DNA from: Burkholderia stabilis
Lineage (GTDB): Bacteria > Pseudomonadota > Gammaproteobacteria > Burkholderiales > Burkholderiaceae
Length of the DNA: 64,000 bases
Reading direction: 5' to 3'
Assembly: GCF_001742165.1 (NCBI RefSeq)
Contig: NZ_CP016442.1
Location: 1,612,001 to 1,676,000 of the forward strand
Below are positions 39,456 through 47,501 of the stretch, one piece after another. How positions within the stretch are numbered: position 1 is the stretch's first letter; each line of letters starts with the position of its first letter. Made by a program: the position numbers and the translations under genes. The notes below the pieces were generated by a model. It made no database searches. It saw nothing but the letters and a program-made list of their open reading frames with translations, and was not told where the DNA came from.

Positions 39456-40653
39456 CGTAAATTCCGGAGAGTTCTTTGCAGAAGACATCCATGCTGTAGT
39501 GGTCCCGCGCAAACTGCTGGCGGGCCGCACGCCCTTCGGCATTGCGCTCCGCGCGAAGAACGGCCGTCTCGACGACATCCGCATACGCGTCGTCCGAATG
39601 CTCACTGCACAGGCCGTAGATCGGCGCACCGACCAGTGCAGGCAACGCAGTGCCCACCGTCACGATCGGCGTCGCCCCGGCAGCCATCGCCTCGATGGCC
39701 ATCAGGCCGAACGCTTCCGCCTTCGACGGCATGAAGAAGTAATCCATCGCGCTGTAATACTTGGCGATTTCCGCATCCTTGATCCAGCCCGTGTCGATGA
39801 TCTGATAACGGCTGGACAATCCGCGGCAGCAGCCCGTCTCCTGGAAAGCGATGACGGTGAGCGGCAGGCCCGGATAGCGTGCGGACAAGCGGCGCAGCGC
39901 GGCGAGGATCAGCGACATCCCCTTGTATTCCGAATACACGGCCCGGAAGCCGACCACGATATTACCTTCCGGAATGCCCAGCGCCCGCTTTGCGTCGGCC
40001 TGGCTCAGCCCCGAGCCCATTTCGACGCCAAACGGAACCACGCGAATCCGGATCTGGTTTTCGTATACAGAGCGCGCCACCAGCTCGCGCATGTACTCGG
40101 AAGCCACAATGACCAACGGATCGAGCTTCTTCACCACCGCGAGCTTTTCTTCGAGATTTCGCGCGCTACGATCCCGCTTGATCGGAAAATGATAATTGAG
40201 ATTCGGGCACCGGATACAGCCGGATTCAAAACCGTTGCAATCAAGCGAATAAATACAGTGGCCGCTTAACATGTACGGGTCATGCCACGTCCAGACCAGC
40301 GGCTTGTCGGCTGCAATCTCGACCCAATCGCGCACGGACAGAAATTCTTCGTGGACGATATGGAAATGCAGCAAATCGGCCGCTCGATAGAAATCGAGGT
40401 CCGTAATCGCCGATGCATTACGGTAGTAGCCGTTCAAGTTGCCGGTCCGGCGCCCCAGCTTCGACAGCAACGGCGTCATGTTGCGGGTCAGGCTCGAGCC
40501 TGCCTGCTGGACATATTCTTCCGATTCCGTGCGAGGGGTCCAGCAGGCGAACTTCGCATCCCAATCATGCGCGAGAAAGCCCGGACGGGCATCCAGATTG
40601 TTGAATCTCCGTCCGGTAGCGTCATGTTTGGAAATATTCAGAACAGTGCGCAT
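39412..40653 (-). CDS. Family 4 glycosyltransferase
   Basis: A 413-residue GT4 enzyme. The N-terminal acceptor half includes HFHIVHEEFLS and the cysteine-rich GHCIYSLDCNGFESGCIRC segment seen in a subgroup of GT4 proteins. The donor-binding half has PSKAEAFGLMAIEAMAAGATPIV with the E-x7-E pair. The four clustered cysteines around 135-150 could bind a metal or form a structural site. It begins three bases after the hydroxylase stop and overlaps the next gene. Confidence 0.88.
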   Translation of the reverse strand: MRTVLNISKHDATGRRFNNLDARPGFLAHDWDAKFACWTPRTESEEYVQQAGSSLTRNMTPLLSKLGRRTGNLNGYYRNASAITDLDFYRAADLLHFHIVHEEFLSVRDWVEIAADKPLVWTWHDPYMLSGHCIYSLDCNGFESGCIRCPNLNYHFPIKRDRSARNLEEKLAVVKKLDPLVIVASEYMRELVARSVYENQIRIRVVPFGVEMGSGLSQADAKRALGIPEGNIVVGFRAVYSEYKGMSLILAALRRLSARYPGLPLTVIAFQETGCCRGLSSRYQIIDTGWIKDAEIAKYYSAMDYFFMPSKAEAFGLMAIEAMAAGATPIVTVGTALPALVGAPIYGLCSEHSDDAYADVVETAVLRAERNAEGRAARQQFARDHYSMDVFCKELSGIYDEEVEYSHSVRRTT

Positions 40654-40656
40654 GGA

Positions 40657-41442
40657 TCAGGTGAAATTGCGCGTCTTGTTACCGCGCTTGTCCAGGAGGT
40701 TCCGCTTCTTCCACAGCGCGCTGTGCGGCTCGTCCACGACGACATGGCCGTCAGGACGGGATTCCATCGTGTAGTAATAAAGAATGATCGACCGGCGCGG
40801 CTCGTGCTCCGGGAAGTTCACCGGATCGGGCAAGCCGTGGAAGCTCTTGTCGTGCGAATCGAAAATGACCAGACGGTTGTAAAGCGGCGCGACCTTCTTC
40901 ACGCACACTTCGCCTTCCGCGTCGTACACGCCGAACTCGCCGCCCCACTCTTCCTCCCAGTTCGGATTCAGATAGACGAGCGCATTCAGGCGCCGGTTCA
41001 AACCGGTCGCGTCGTGGTAGTTGCCGTCGACGTGCACGTCGAGCAACCCGCCGCGCATCGTGACATTCAGGCCGCCACCCGTGAAGTACGGGTCCGGAAT
41101 GATCTTCTGGATGCCCATCACCTTCGACATCGCCTGCAGGAACGGCGCGCTGTTCAGAATGCGCACGGAAGGCAGCATGCCGTCCGGAATGTCGAATTCC
41201 GATTTCCAGTCGGTCCGGTATTTCACTTCGATATCCGGATCGTTCGCATGCTCCCAGACCGGATCGGTGATGTCCGGAAACGCGTCGAGGCATGCCTTCG
41301 CGAAGTCGTCAGGGAAAAAATTGTCGATGACGACGTGCTTGAAGGGCTCGTCGAAAAGCTCGATGCCTTCCCGAGCAGCAAGCAGGCGTTCGCAGGAATA
41401 TTCGGCAATCGACTTGAGTTGCGCTTGTGTAAATTGCGTCAT
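40657..41442 (-). CDS. Fe(II)/2-oxoglutarate-dependent oxygenase in the O-antigen operon
   Basis: A 261-residue double-stranded beta-helix oxygenase of the prolyl-4-hydroxylase-like superfamily. The iron triad is H137-x-D139 and H202; R217 (in PRRSIILYYY) should bind 2-oxoglutarate. It has no signal peptide. Similar proteins occur scattered in polysaccharide clusters, but the substrate is not established; a sugar or a glycan terminus is a reasonable guess from context. It lies 16 bases after the 2-epimerase and 3 bases before the GT4 gene, so it is clearly part of the operon. Confidence 0.85.
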   Translation of the reverse strand: MTQFTQAQLKSIAEYSCERLLAAREGIELFDEPFKHVVIDNFFPDDFAKACLDAFPDITDPVWEHANDPDIEVKYRTDWKSEFDIPDGMLPSVRILNSAPFLQAMSKVMGIQKIIPDPYFTGGGLNVTMRGGLLDVHVDGNYHDATGLNRRLNALVYLNPNWEEEWGGEFGVYDAEGEVCVKKVAPLYNRLVIFDSHDKSFHGLPDPVNFPEHEPRRSIILYYYTMESRPDGHVVVDEPHSALWKKRNLLDKRGNKTRNFT

Positions 41443-41458
41443 TTCTCGACCTATGTAT

Positions 41459-42586
41459 CTAGAATTGGAACCACACGCGCTGATTGACGAATCGCGTGTA
41501 GCTCAAAACGATGCGGAGAATCTTTTGCGAGACGTTCTCGGCGACATAATCGGCGGGAGGCCGGTACGTATCGCCCGCCTCTGCCCATTGCGCCGTCACG
41601 ATGCCGACGGCATCGAGCACGTAATCCGCCTGCAGCCCGCACATCACGAGCGTTCCCTGGTCCATGCCTTCGGGCCGCTCGTGCGAATTCCGGATCGTGA
41701 CCGCCGGGAAGTTCAGCAGCGCCGACTCCTCCGTGATCGTTCCGCTATCGGACAGAACGCAGGTCGCCTTCTGCTGAAGCTTGACGTAATCGAAGAACCC
41801 GAACGGCTTCAGATACCGGACCAGCGGCGAGGCCGGCTTCAGGTCGAGTGCCGCCATGCGCTTCTGGGTGCGCGGATGCGTCGACACGATGACCGGGAAG
41901 CCATACTTGGCGGCCAACGCATCGAGCGTCGCGACGAGACTGCGAAGGTTTTCCTCGGAATCGACGTTCTCCTCGCGGTGCGCGCTGACCACGAAGTACT
42001 TCCGCTCTTCAAGCCCGAGCTTTTCCAGCGCCGTCGCCGATTCGATTTCATGCTTGAAGTGCTCCAGCACCTCGGCCATGTGCGACCCGGACTTGATGAT
42101 CCGGTCCTGCGGAATGCCCTCGGCGATCAGGTAGCGCCGCGCATGTTCGGTCAGCACCAGATTAATGTCGCTGAGGTGATCGAGCACCTTCCGGTTCAGT
42201 TCCTCCGGCACGCGCTGGTCGAAACAGCGGTTCCCGGCTTCCATGTGAAATACCGGGATCTTGCGGCGCTTTGCCGAGATGACGGCGAGGCACGAATTCG
42301 TGTCGCCGTAGAGCAGGACCGCGTCGGGCTTCTCCTGCTCCATCACCTTGTCCGACTTTTCGATCACGCGCGCAATCGTCTGCGCCGCGTTTTCGCCGAC
42401 CGCCTCGAGGAAATAATCGGGCTTGCGAATGCCGAGCTCGTCGAAAAAGATCTGATTCAGCTCGAAGTCGAAGTTCTGACCGGTGTGAACCAGCACATGG
42501 TTGGTGTGCTTGTCGAACTCGGCAATCACCCGGGCCATCTTGATCAGTTCGGGACGCGTGCCGACGATCGTCATGACCTTAAGCAT
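41459..42586 (-). CDS. UDP-N-acetylhexosamine 2-epimerase (WecB/WbvD/FnlC type)
   Basis: A 375-residue non-hydrolysing UDP-HexNAc 2-epimerase. The N-terminus MTIVGTRPELIKMA, the HREENVDSEE block and SDSGTITEESALLNFP are conserved in the family. Together with the two upstream enzymes it fits the last step of a UDP-L-HexNAc pathway (C2 epimerisation) better than plain UDP-ManNAc synthesis. GGAG is seven bases before the ATG at 42586, which overlaps the dehydratase stop by eight bases. Confidence 0.85.
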   Translation of the reverse strand: MLKVMTIVGTRPELIKMARVIAEFDKHTNHVLVHTGQNFDFELNQIFFDELGIRKPDYFLEAVGENAAQTIARVIEKSDKVMEQEKPDAVLLYGDTNSCLAVISAKRRKIPVFHMEAGNRCFDQRVPEELNRKVLDHLSDINLVLTEHARRYLIAEGIPQDRIIKSGSHMAEVLEHFKHEIESATALEKLGLEERKYFVVSAHREENVDSEENLRSLVATLDALAAKYGFPVIVSTHPRTQKRMAALDLKPASPLVRYLKPFGFFDYVKLQQKATCVLSDSGTITEESALLNFPAVTIRNSHERPEGMDQGTLVMCGLQADYVLDAVGIVTAQWAEAGDTYRPPADYVAENVSQKILRIVLSYTRFVNQRVWFQF

Positions 42587-43589
42587 CGAGTTGCTCCTGG
42601 ATGAAATCGAGCTTCATCAGCAGCGACTTGACGCCCTCGCGGTCGAGGCGCTCGGTGTTGTGGGACGTGTAATCCTCGAAGGTCGAAATCTTCGCTTCGC
42701 CCTCGACGAAGAACTTCGCGTAGTTCAGGTCGCGCGCATCCGCCGGGATTCGGTAATAGCCGCCGAGATCTTCGGCGCGCGCGAGCTCTTCGCGGCTCAC
42801 GAGCGACTCGTACAGCTTCTCGCCGTGCCGGGTGCCGATCGCCTTGATTTCGTTGCTTGCCTTGAACAGATCCTTCAGCGCCTCGGCGAGATCCTGGATC
42901 GTCGAGGCGGGCGCCTTCTGCACGAAGATGTCGCCCTGGTTGCCGTGCTCGAACGCGTACAGCACCAGATCGACCGAATCGTCGAGCGACATCAGGAAAC
43001 GCGTCATCTCCGGATCGGTGATGGTCAGCGGCTTGCCTTCCCGGATCTGCGAAACGAACAGCGGAATGACCGACCCGCGGCTCGCCATCACGTTGCCGTA
43101 ACGCGTCGCGCAGAGAATCGTCTCGCCGTCGCGCCGCATCCGCGACTTGGCCACCATCAGCTTTTCCATCATCGCCTTCGACAACCCCATCGCATTGATC
43201 GGGTAGACGGCCTTGTCGGTGCTCAGCACGATGACGCGCTCGACGCCTTCGTGAATCGCTGCCGCCATCACGTTTTCCGCGCCGACGATGTTGGTCTGGA
43301 CGGCCTCCATCGGGTAGAACTCGCAGGACGGCACCTGCTTGAGCGCAGCCGCGTGGAACACGTAGTCCACGCCGTGCATCGCCTGCCGCACGCTGTCGTA
43401 ATCGCGCACGTCACCGATATAGAAACGCAGCTTCGGATTGTTGAACGCAATCCGCATGTCTTCCTGCTTCTTCTCGTCGCGGCTGAAGATCCGGATCTCG
43501 GAGATATCGGTGTCGAGGAAGCGCTTGAGAACGGCGTTGCCGAAAGAACCGGTGCCGCCCGTAATCATCAGGGTTTTATTTGCAAACAT
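42579..43589 (-). CDS. UDP-GlcNAc 4,6-dehydratase/5-epimerase (CapE/FnlA/WbvB type)
   Basis: A 336-residue soluble SDR. The nucleotide-binding TGGTGSFGN is at 10-18 and STDK at 123-126. M134-x3-K138 replaces the ordinary YxxxK, as in CapE. It should convert UDP-D-GlcNAc to UDP-2-acetamido-2,6-dideoxy-L-lyxo-4-hexulose. It differs from the WbpM-like gene at 32.2 kb by lacking membrane helices and the middle Rossmann domain. It starts 28 bases after the reductase gene. Confidence 0.9.
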   Translation of the reverse strand: MFANKTLMITGGTGSFGNAVLKRFLDTDISEIRIFSRDEKKQEDMRIAFNNPKLRFYIGDVRDYDSVRQAMHGVDYVFHAAALKQVPSCEFYPMEAVQTNIVGAENVMAAAIHEGVERVIVLSTDKAVYPINAMGLSKAMMEKLMVAKSRMRRDGETILCATRYGNVMASRGSVIPLFVSQIREGKPLTITDPEMTRFLMSLDDSVDLVLYAFEHGNQGDIFVQKAPASTIQDLAEALKDLFKASNEIKAIGTRHGEKLYESLVSREELARAEDLGGYYRIPADARDLNYAKFFVEGEAKISTFEDYTSHNTERLDREGVKSLLMKLDFIQEQLDA

Positions 43590-43617
43590 TGCGGTACGTG
43601 TAACCTTTATCGTTCAG

Positions 43618-44472
43618 TCATTTGAAATCGCGCATGCGTCGGACGAGTTCCGGCCACTCGGGCGGCTGGTAACCCGTCTCCGCCCGGAAGCGCGTCGAAT
43701 CGAGGGAGCGATCGATGACAAGTTCGTCCGACGGATCAATGCGGATCTCCTTGCCATAGGCATCGGCCACCAGTCGCAACAGTTCGTACTTGTCGATCGG
43801 GGCGGCGGATACGTGGTAAAGGCCGCGCATCTGGGGACGCGGAACCACGTAATCTTTCATGACCGTCGCGAGCTCGACGGTCGGCAGGCCCGAGAAAACG
43901 GCCTTGGTGAATCCCTTCACGGCCCCTTGCTGCGCCAGGAACCAGCCGACGAGGCTGCGGGCGCCTTCGAGCTCATGGCCGATGATCGACGTGCGAAGCG
44001 TAATCGCATTCGGGTAGTCGACTTCGCCGAGCAGCTTCGAGCGGCCGTAAATGTCGTACGCATCGGGGAAATCGCTTTCCAGATAACCGCCCTTGGCGCC
44101 GGAGAAGACGCAATCGGTACTGACCTGGATCAGGCGCGCACCCGCCGCTTCGCAGAGCACGGCGAGCCGGTGCGGAAGAATCGTGTTGAGCGGAACGGCA
44201 TCGAGGATCTGGTTGGCCGCGGACAGTTGCTTGACCAGGCCAATACAGTTGACAACCAGATCCGGCTTCGTCGCTGCGAACAATCGCATCAACGCATCGG
44301 GGCTTTCCACGTCGAAGCCGACCATAATGCGGCGCGCGAGGCTCTCGTCGAAATGCCGCAACGCGGAAGCGCTACGCGCCGCGCCAAAAACTTCGAAGGC
44401 CGAATCGCCCGCAAATACCCGAAAGACTGCGTTTCCGAGCATGCCGGAAACGCCGAGGACCAATATGCGCAT
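43618..44472 (-). CDS. RmlD-like reductase (WbvR type)
   Basis: A 284-residue SDR related to dTDP-4-dehydrorhamnose reductase. The dinucleotide motif is G7-x-x-G-M-L-G13, STDCVF is at 118-123 and the catalytic pair is Y142/K146. It lacks the C-terminal cupin domain found in CapF/FnlB, so it fits WbvR, which reduces the L-4-keto intermediate to UDP-L-RhaNAc. A true rmlD is present elsewhere in the locus, so this copy is unlikely to serve rhamnose. I start at ATG 44472 because GGAAGG lies a few bases upstream; an in-frame ATG five codons earlier sits on that site. Confidence 0.85.
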   Translation of the reverse strand: MRILVLGVSGMLGNAVFRVFAGDSAFEVFGAARSASALRHFDESLARRIMVGFDVESPDALMRLFAATKPDLVVNCIGLVKQLSAANQILDAVPLNTILPHRLAVLCEAAGARLIQVSTDCVFSGAKGGYLESDFPDAYDIYGRSKLLGEVDYPNAITLRTSIIGHELEGARSLVGWFLAQQGAVKGFTKAVFSGLPTVELATVMKDYVVPRPQMRGLYHVSAAPIDKYELLRLVADAYGKEIRIDPSDELVIDRSLDSTRFRAETGYQPPEWPELVRRMRDFK

Positions 44473-44826
44473 AAAGTTACCTTCCATCCGACTTCTTCGA
44501 GAAGATACCCGTCTGCCCGCCAGAACCCGACGACAAACGGCTGTCGTCGCGACCGGGCCTGACAGACATTCCCGAACCGAAGTCTTTCAAGAACCTGGAC
44601 CATACCGCCCCAGAGATTGCTCTCGTTAGGACGCCAACCCATCCGCTGCACGGCAGACACATGACGCGCTTGTCGTACGTCACGATCCCGCGGCGGATGC
44701 GAACCACTTGTATCTGGACTCACCCGCCCGCTCAGGGCATACCCTGTATAGCCGTAGCGGATTATATCCCACCCGTTTTTGCGCGCCCCGGCCCGGGCCG
44801 GCCGCGCGTTTGACGAATGTTATGAA
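44473..44826. other. Intergenic gap with a GC hairpin and a -10-like box
   Basis: These 354 bases separate wzt from the L-HexNAc genes. A GC-rich inverted repeat lies around 44781-44808, followed on the minus strand by a perfect TATAAT at 44761-44766. The only frame of note (44477-44707) does not look like a protein. Confidence 0.5.
44761..44766 (-). promoter_or_regulatory. Candidate -10 box for the L-HexNAc/glycosyltransferase operon
   Basis: Perfect TATAAT on the minus strand in the gap before the reductase gene; the -35 position reads GC-rich, so the promoter is unproven. Confidence 0.35.
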
Positions 44827-45576
44827 CTACGCACTAACCACGAGATCCGACGTCGGGCTGTCCATCGGCACCTCGGTCAGCGTCCCCTTGTCGATGACGA
44901 TCTTCCGGTTGCAGACGCGCTCCACGAGTTGCGGCGAATGCGATGCCATCACGAGGATCGACGAGCGCTCGACCAGCGAATTCAACCGGTCCGACGCCTT
45001 CTTGTTGAACGACTCGTCGCCGACGGACAGCCATTCGTCCATCAGAAGGATGTCCGGGTGGACGGCCGTCGATACGGCGAACGCAAGCCGCAGCGCCATC
45101 CCGCTCGAATAAGTGCGCGTCGGCATGTTCAGGTAGTCGCCCAGTTCGCTGAACTCGGCAATCTCGTCGATCTTTTCTTCGATCTCGCGCGGCCGCAGGC
45201 CCATCACGACACCGCGCAGGAAGATATTTTCATAGCCGGTCGCCTCGGGATCCATGCCGAGCGAAATGTCCAGCAGCGAACCGATGCGACCCTTCACGTC
45301 GAGCCGCCCGGAGACCGGCGCATACACGCCCGACAGCACGCGCAGGAGCGTCGTCTTGCCGGCGCCGTTATGGCCGACCAGCGCAACGCGATCGCCCGGC
45401 TTGAACTCGAACGTCGCCTCGCTCACCGCGCGCACGACGACATGCTTGCCGGCGTCATGCGCGACACGCCCGCCCGTCGTTGCGCGCAGCACCGCCTTTT
45501 TCAACGAGCGGTGCGATGCGTTGAAAATCGGAAACTCGACGGTGATGCGTTCAGCACGAATATGCACAGATTCCAT
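44827..45576 (-). CDS. wzt: O-antigen ABC exporter, ATP-binding protein
   Basis: A 249-residue ATPase of the polysaccharide exporter family. Walker A GHNGAGKT is at 68-75, with a SSGM-type signature (TYSSGMALRL) and Walker B ILLMDEW. The protein ends soon after the nucleotide-binding domain: it lacks the C-terminal carbohydrate-binding domain found in Wzt of O8/O9a-type systems, so recognition of a modified chain end is not built in. I start at MESVHIRAER (ATG 45576), 14 bases after the wzm stop. Confidence 0.93.
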   Translation of the reverse strand: MESVHIRAERITVEFPIFNASHRSLKKAVLRATTGGRVAHDAGKHVVVRAVSEATFEFKPGDRVALVGHNGAGKTTLLRVLSGVYAPVSGRLDVKGRIGSLLDISLGMDPEATGYENIFLRGVVMGLRPREIEEKIDEIAEFSELGDYLNMPTRTYSSGMALRLAFAVSTAVHPDILLMDEWLSVGDESFNKKASDRLNSLVERSSILVMASHSPQLVERVCNRKIVIDKGTLTEVPMDSPTSDLVVSA

Positions 45577-45590
45577 ACAGCCACTCTCGA

Positions 45591-46382
45591 TCAAAGCCAA
45601 TACGCAACACGGTGGCGATACCGCGACAACAGCAGCGATGCCACCCCGCCGGTTACTACGATGATGCCGATTACCCACACCCACGATGTCAGCGACGGCA
45701 TCTGCCCCAGCAGCGGGCTGCGCACGACGTCCAGCAGATGCGCGGCCGGGTTGAGGGCGACCATCCACGCGAACTTCGAGCCGAGCGTCTTCGGCTGCCA
45801 CAGGATCGGCGTCAGGTAGAAGCCGATCATCGTCAAATTCTGCACGACGGGCAGCAAGTCACGAAAACGGGTGCAGGGAATGGCCACGCACAGCGAAATG
45901 AAGAAAATCGCGACAGATGCGAGCATCAGCCCCGGCACGGCAAGCAGCGCGTACCACGACCAGCCCGGGCCGACGAACGTAATGACCAGCGCGACCACCA
46001 CGAAGTTGTGCGCGAAGATGATCAGGTTGCGGACCACCAGCCGGAGCACGAACGACGGCAGCGGCAGACGCGTCTGCTTCATCAGCCCTTCGAACTGGGA
46101 AAACGCCGTGCACGACTCGTTGACCTGCGTCGAATAGAACGACCAGACCACCTGGCCGATCGCGTAGAACGGCAGGTACTCGTGAATCTGCATCTTGAAG
46201 ATCATCGACCAGACGACACCCAGCGTCGCGATCATGATCCCGGTGCTCAGCGTCATCCAGAACGGCCCCAGCACCGAGCGGCGATAGCGCTGCTTGATGT
46301 CGTACCACGCGAGCAATCCCCACAGCTGCGGCGCCTTGACCGTGTCGAACAGCTCGTTCCTTCGGTAATCGATTTGACTCAT
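45591..46382 (-). CDS. wzm: O-antigen ABC exporter, permease
   Basis: A 263-residue ABC-2-type permease with six hydrophobic helices. The N-terminal amphipathic region and YDIKQRYRRSVLGPFW are diagnostic of polysaccharide exporters (Wzm/KpsM). With Wzt it exports the finished lipid-linked O chain to the periplasm. It begins 121 bases after the initiating transferase gene. Confidence 0.94.
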   Translation of the reverse strand: MSQIDYRRNELFDTVKAPQLWGLLAWYDIKQRYRRSVLGPFWMTLSTGIMIATLGVVWSMIFKMQIHEYLPFYAIGQVVWSFYSTQVNESCTAFSQFEGLMKQTRLPLPSFVLRLVVRNLIIFAHNFVVVALVITFVGPGWSWYALLAVPGLMLASVAIFFISLCVAIPCTRFRDLLPVVQNLTMIGFYLTPILWQPKTLGSKFAWMVALNPAAHLLDVVRSPLLGQMPSLTSWVWVIGIIVVTGGVASLLLSRYRHRVAYWL

Positions 46383-46503
46383 ACGTATCAGTTGTCCAGC
46401 TCCAATTTACCTTCGCATCCGCGTCGCAATCCGTCGACGCGACCGCACGCCTTCATCGGCCGCTCGACGCAAAGTCTCGTCAAGACAGCCAGCCGCTTGC
46501 GCC

Positions 46504-47499
46504 TCAGGTGGACCCCTGGCGCTCGAAGCGCTCCCAGGCCGCATCCAGTCTGAAGCAGGCGACAAGCAACCCTAGATACCACAACACCAGGATCGTGTAC
46601 TGAGCGATCGCTGACAATGACAGCATGCCGATGCCCAGCAGCGCCGCGGCCGCCATCAATCCGTACCAGACCGCGGCAATCGGCCGATGCCCCATGCCCA
46701 TGCGGACAAGGCGCTGGTAGTAATGCTCGCGGTGCGCCTCCCAGATCTTCTCTTTCCGGATCGCGCGCTTGGCGAGCGTCAGCGACGCATCCGCAATGAA
46801 CGGCGAAAAGACGATCGCCGGATACCAGAGCGGCCAGACCTCGTTTCGCCAGCCGTACAGTCCGAGCGCACCGGCCATGAAGCCCAGCGGAATCGAGCCG
46901 ACATCGCCGAGAAAGATTTTCGCCGGGTGAAAATTGAACACGAGGAAACCCAGCGCGGCGCCGGCAAGCGCCGCCGCAATGACGGCCAGCTCCGATGCAT
47001 GGCCAGCGGCCGCCCATGCATACGCGGCGAACCCGAACAGCGCCATGCCGCCGGCAAGACCGTCGAGCCCGTCCATGAAGTTGTACAGATTGGTCATCCA
47101 GACGGTCGCGACGCCCAGTATGATGACCGCCCACAGGCCATTGCCGGTTCTGAGCGACCAGACGAACACCCCAGCGACGACGAAGTGGACGGCAAACCGG
47201 ATGCTTGCCGGCAGCCCTCGCCGATCGTCGATGAACGAGAGTACGGCCAGCGCGGCCATGCCGGCCAGCGCATAGCCGATCCGCGAACCGGCACCGACCA
47301 CCAGGGATGCCGCCACGGCCGCGGGCACGATCCCCCAGCCGCCGACGCGCGGCACGGGTATCGTATGAAGTGACCGCCAGTTGGGCGTATCGATCGCGAG
47401 CCGCCACGCAAGCCGCGTCTTCAGCAGACCTGCCAGCACCGCCACGCACGCGACCGCGGCGAGCGCCGCGGCTGCAGCGATTGAAGGAAGATCACGCAT
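46504..47499 (-). CDS. Initiating sugar-1-phosphate transferase (WbpL/WecA family)
   Basis: A 331-residue polytopic enzyme of the MraY/WecA family with the complete motif set: D91-D92, N140-x-x-D143-x-x-D146 in NFMDGLDGL, FLGDVGS near 195-201 and the H-rich AHREHYYQR near 255. It should start the O chain by moving a 6-deoxy-HexNAc-1-phosphate to undecaprenyl phosphate. Its partnership with an SDR reductase directly upstream and a WbpM-like dehydratase mirrors WbpL-WbpV/K-WbpM of Pseudomonas. It begins two bases after the reductase stop. Confidence 0.9.
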   Translation of the reverse strand: MRDLPSIAAAAALAAVACVAVLAGLLKTRLAWRLAIDTPNWRSLHTIPVPRVGGWGIVPAAVAASLVVGAGSRIGYALAGMAALAVLSFIDDRRGLPASIRFAVHFVVAGVFVWSLRTGNGLWAVIILGVATVWMTNLYNFMDGLDGLAGGMALFGFAAYAWAAAGHASELAVIAAALAGAALGFLVFNFHPAKIFLGDVGSIPLGFMAGALGLYGWRNEVWPLWYPAIVFSPFIADASLTLAKRAIRKEKIWEAHREHYYQRLVRMGMGHRPIAAVWYGLMAAAALLGIGMLSLSAIAQYTILVLWYLGLLVACFRLDAAWERFERQGST

Positions 47500-47501
47500 G
47501 C

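Noticed and set aside
44477..44707. Small minus-strand gene in the wzt-reductase gap
   Set aside because: No ribosome site, no domain and atypical composition; it contains the candidate leader region instead.
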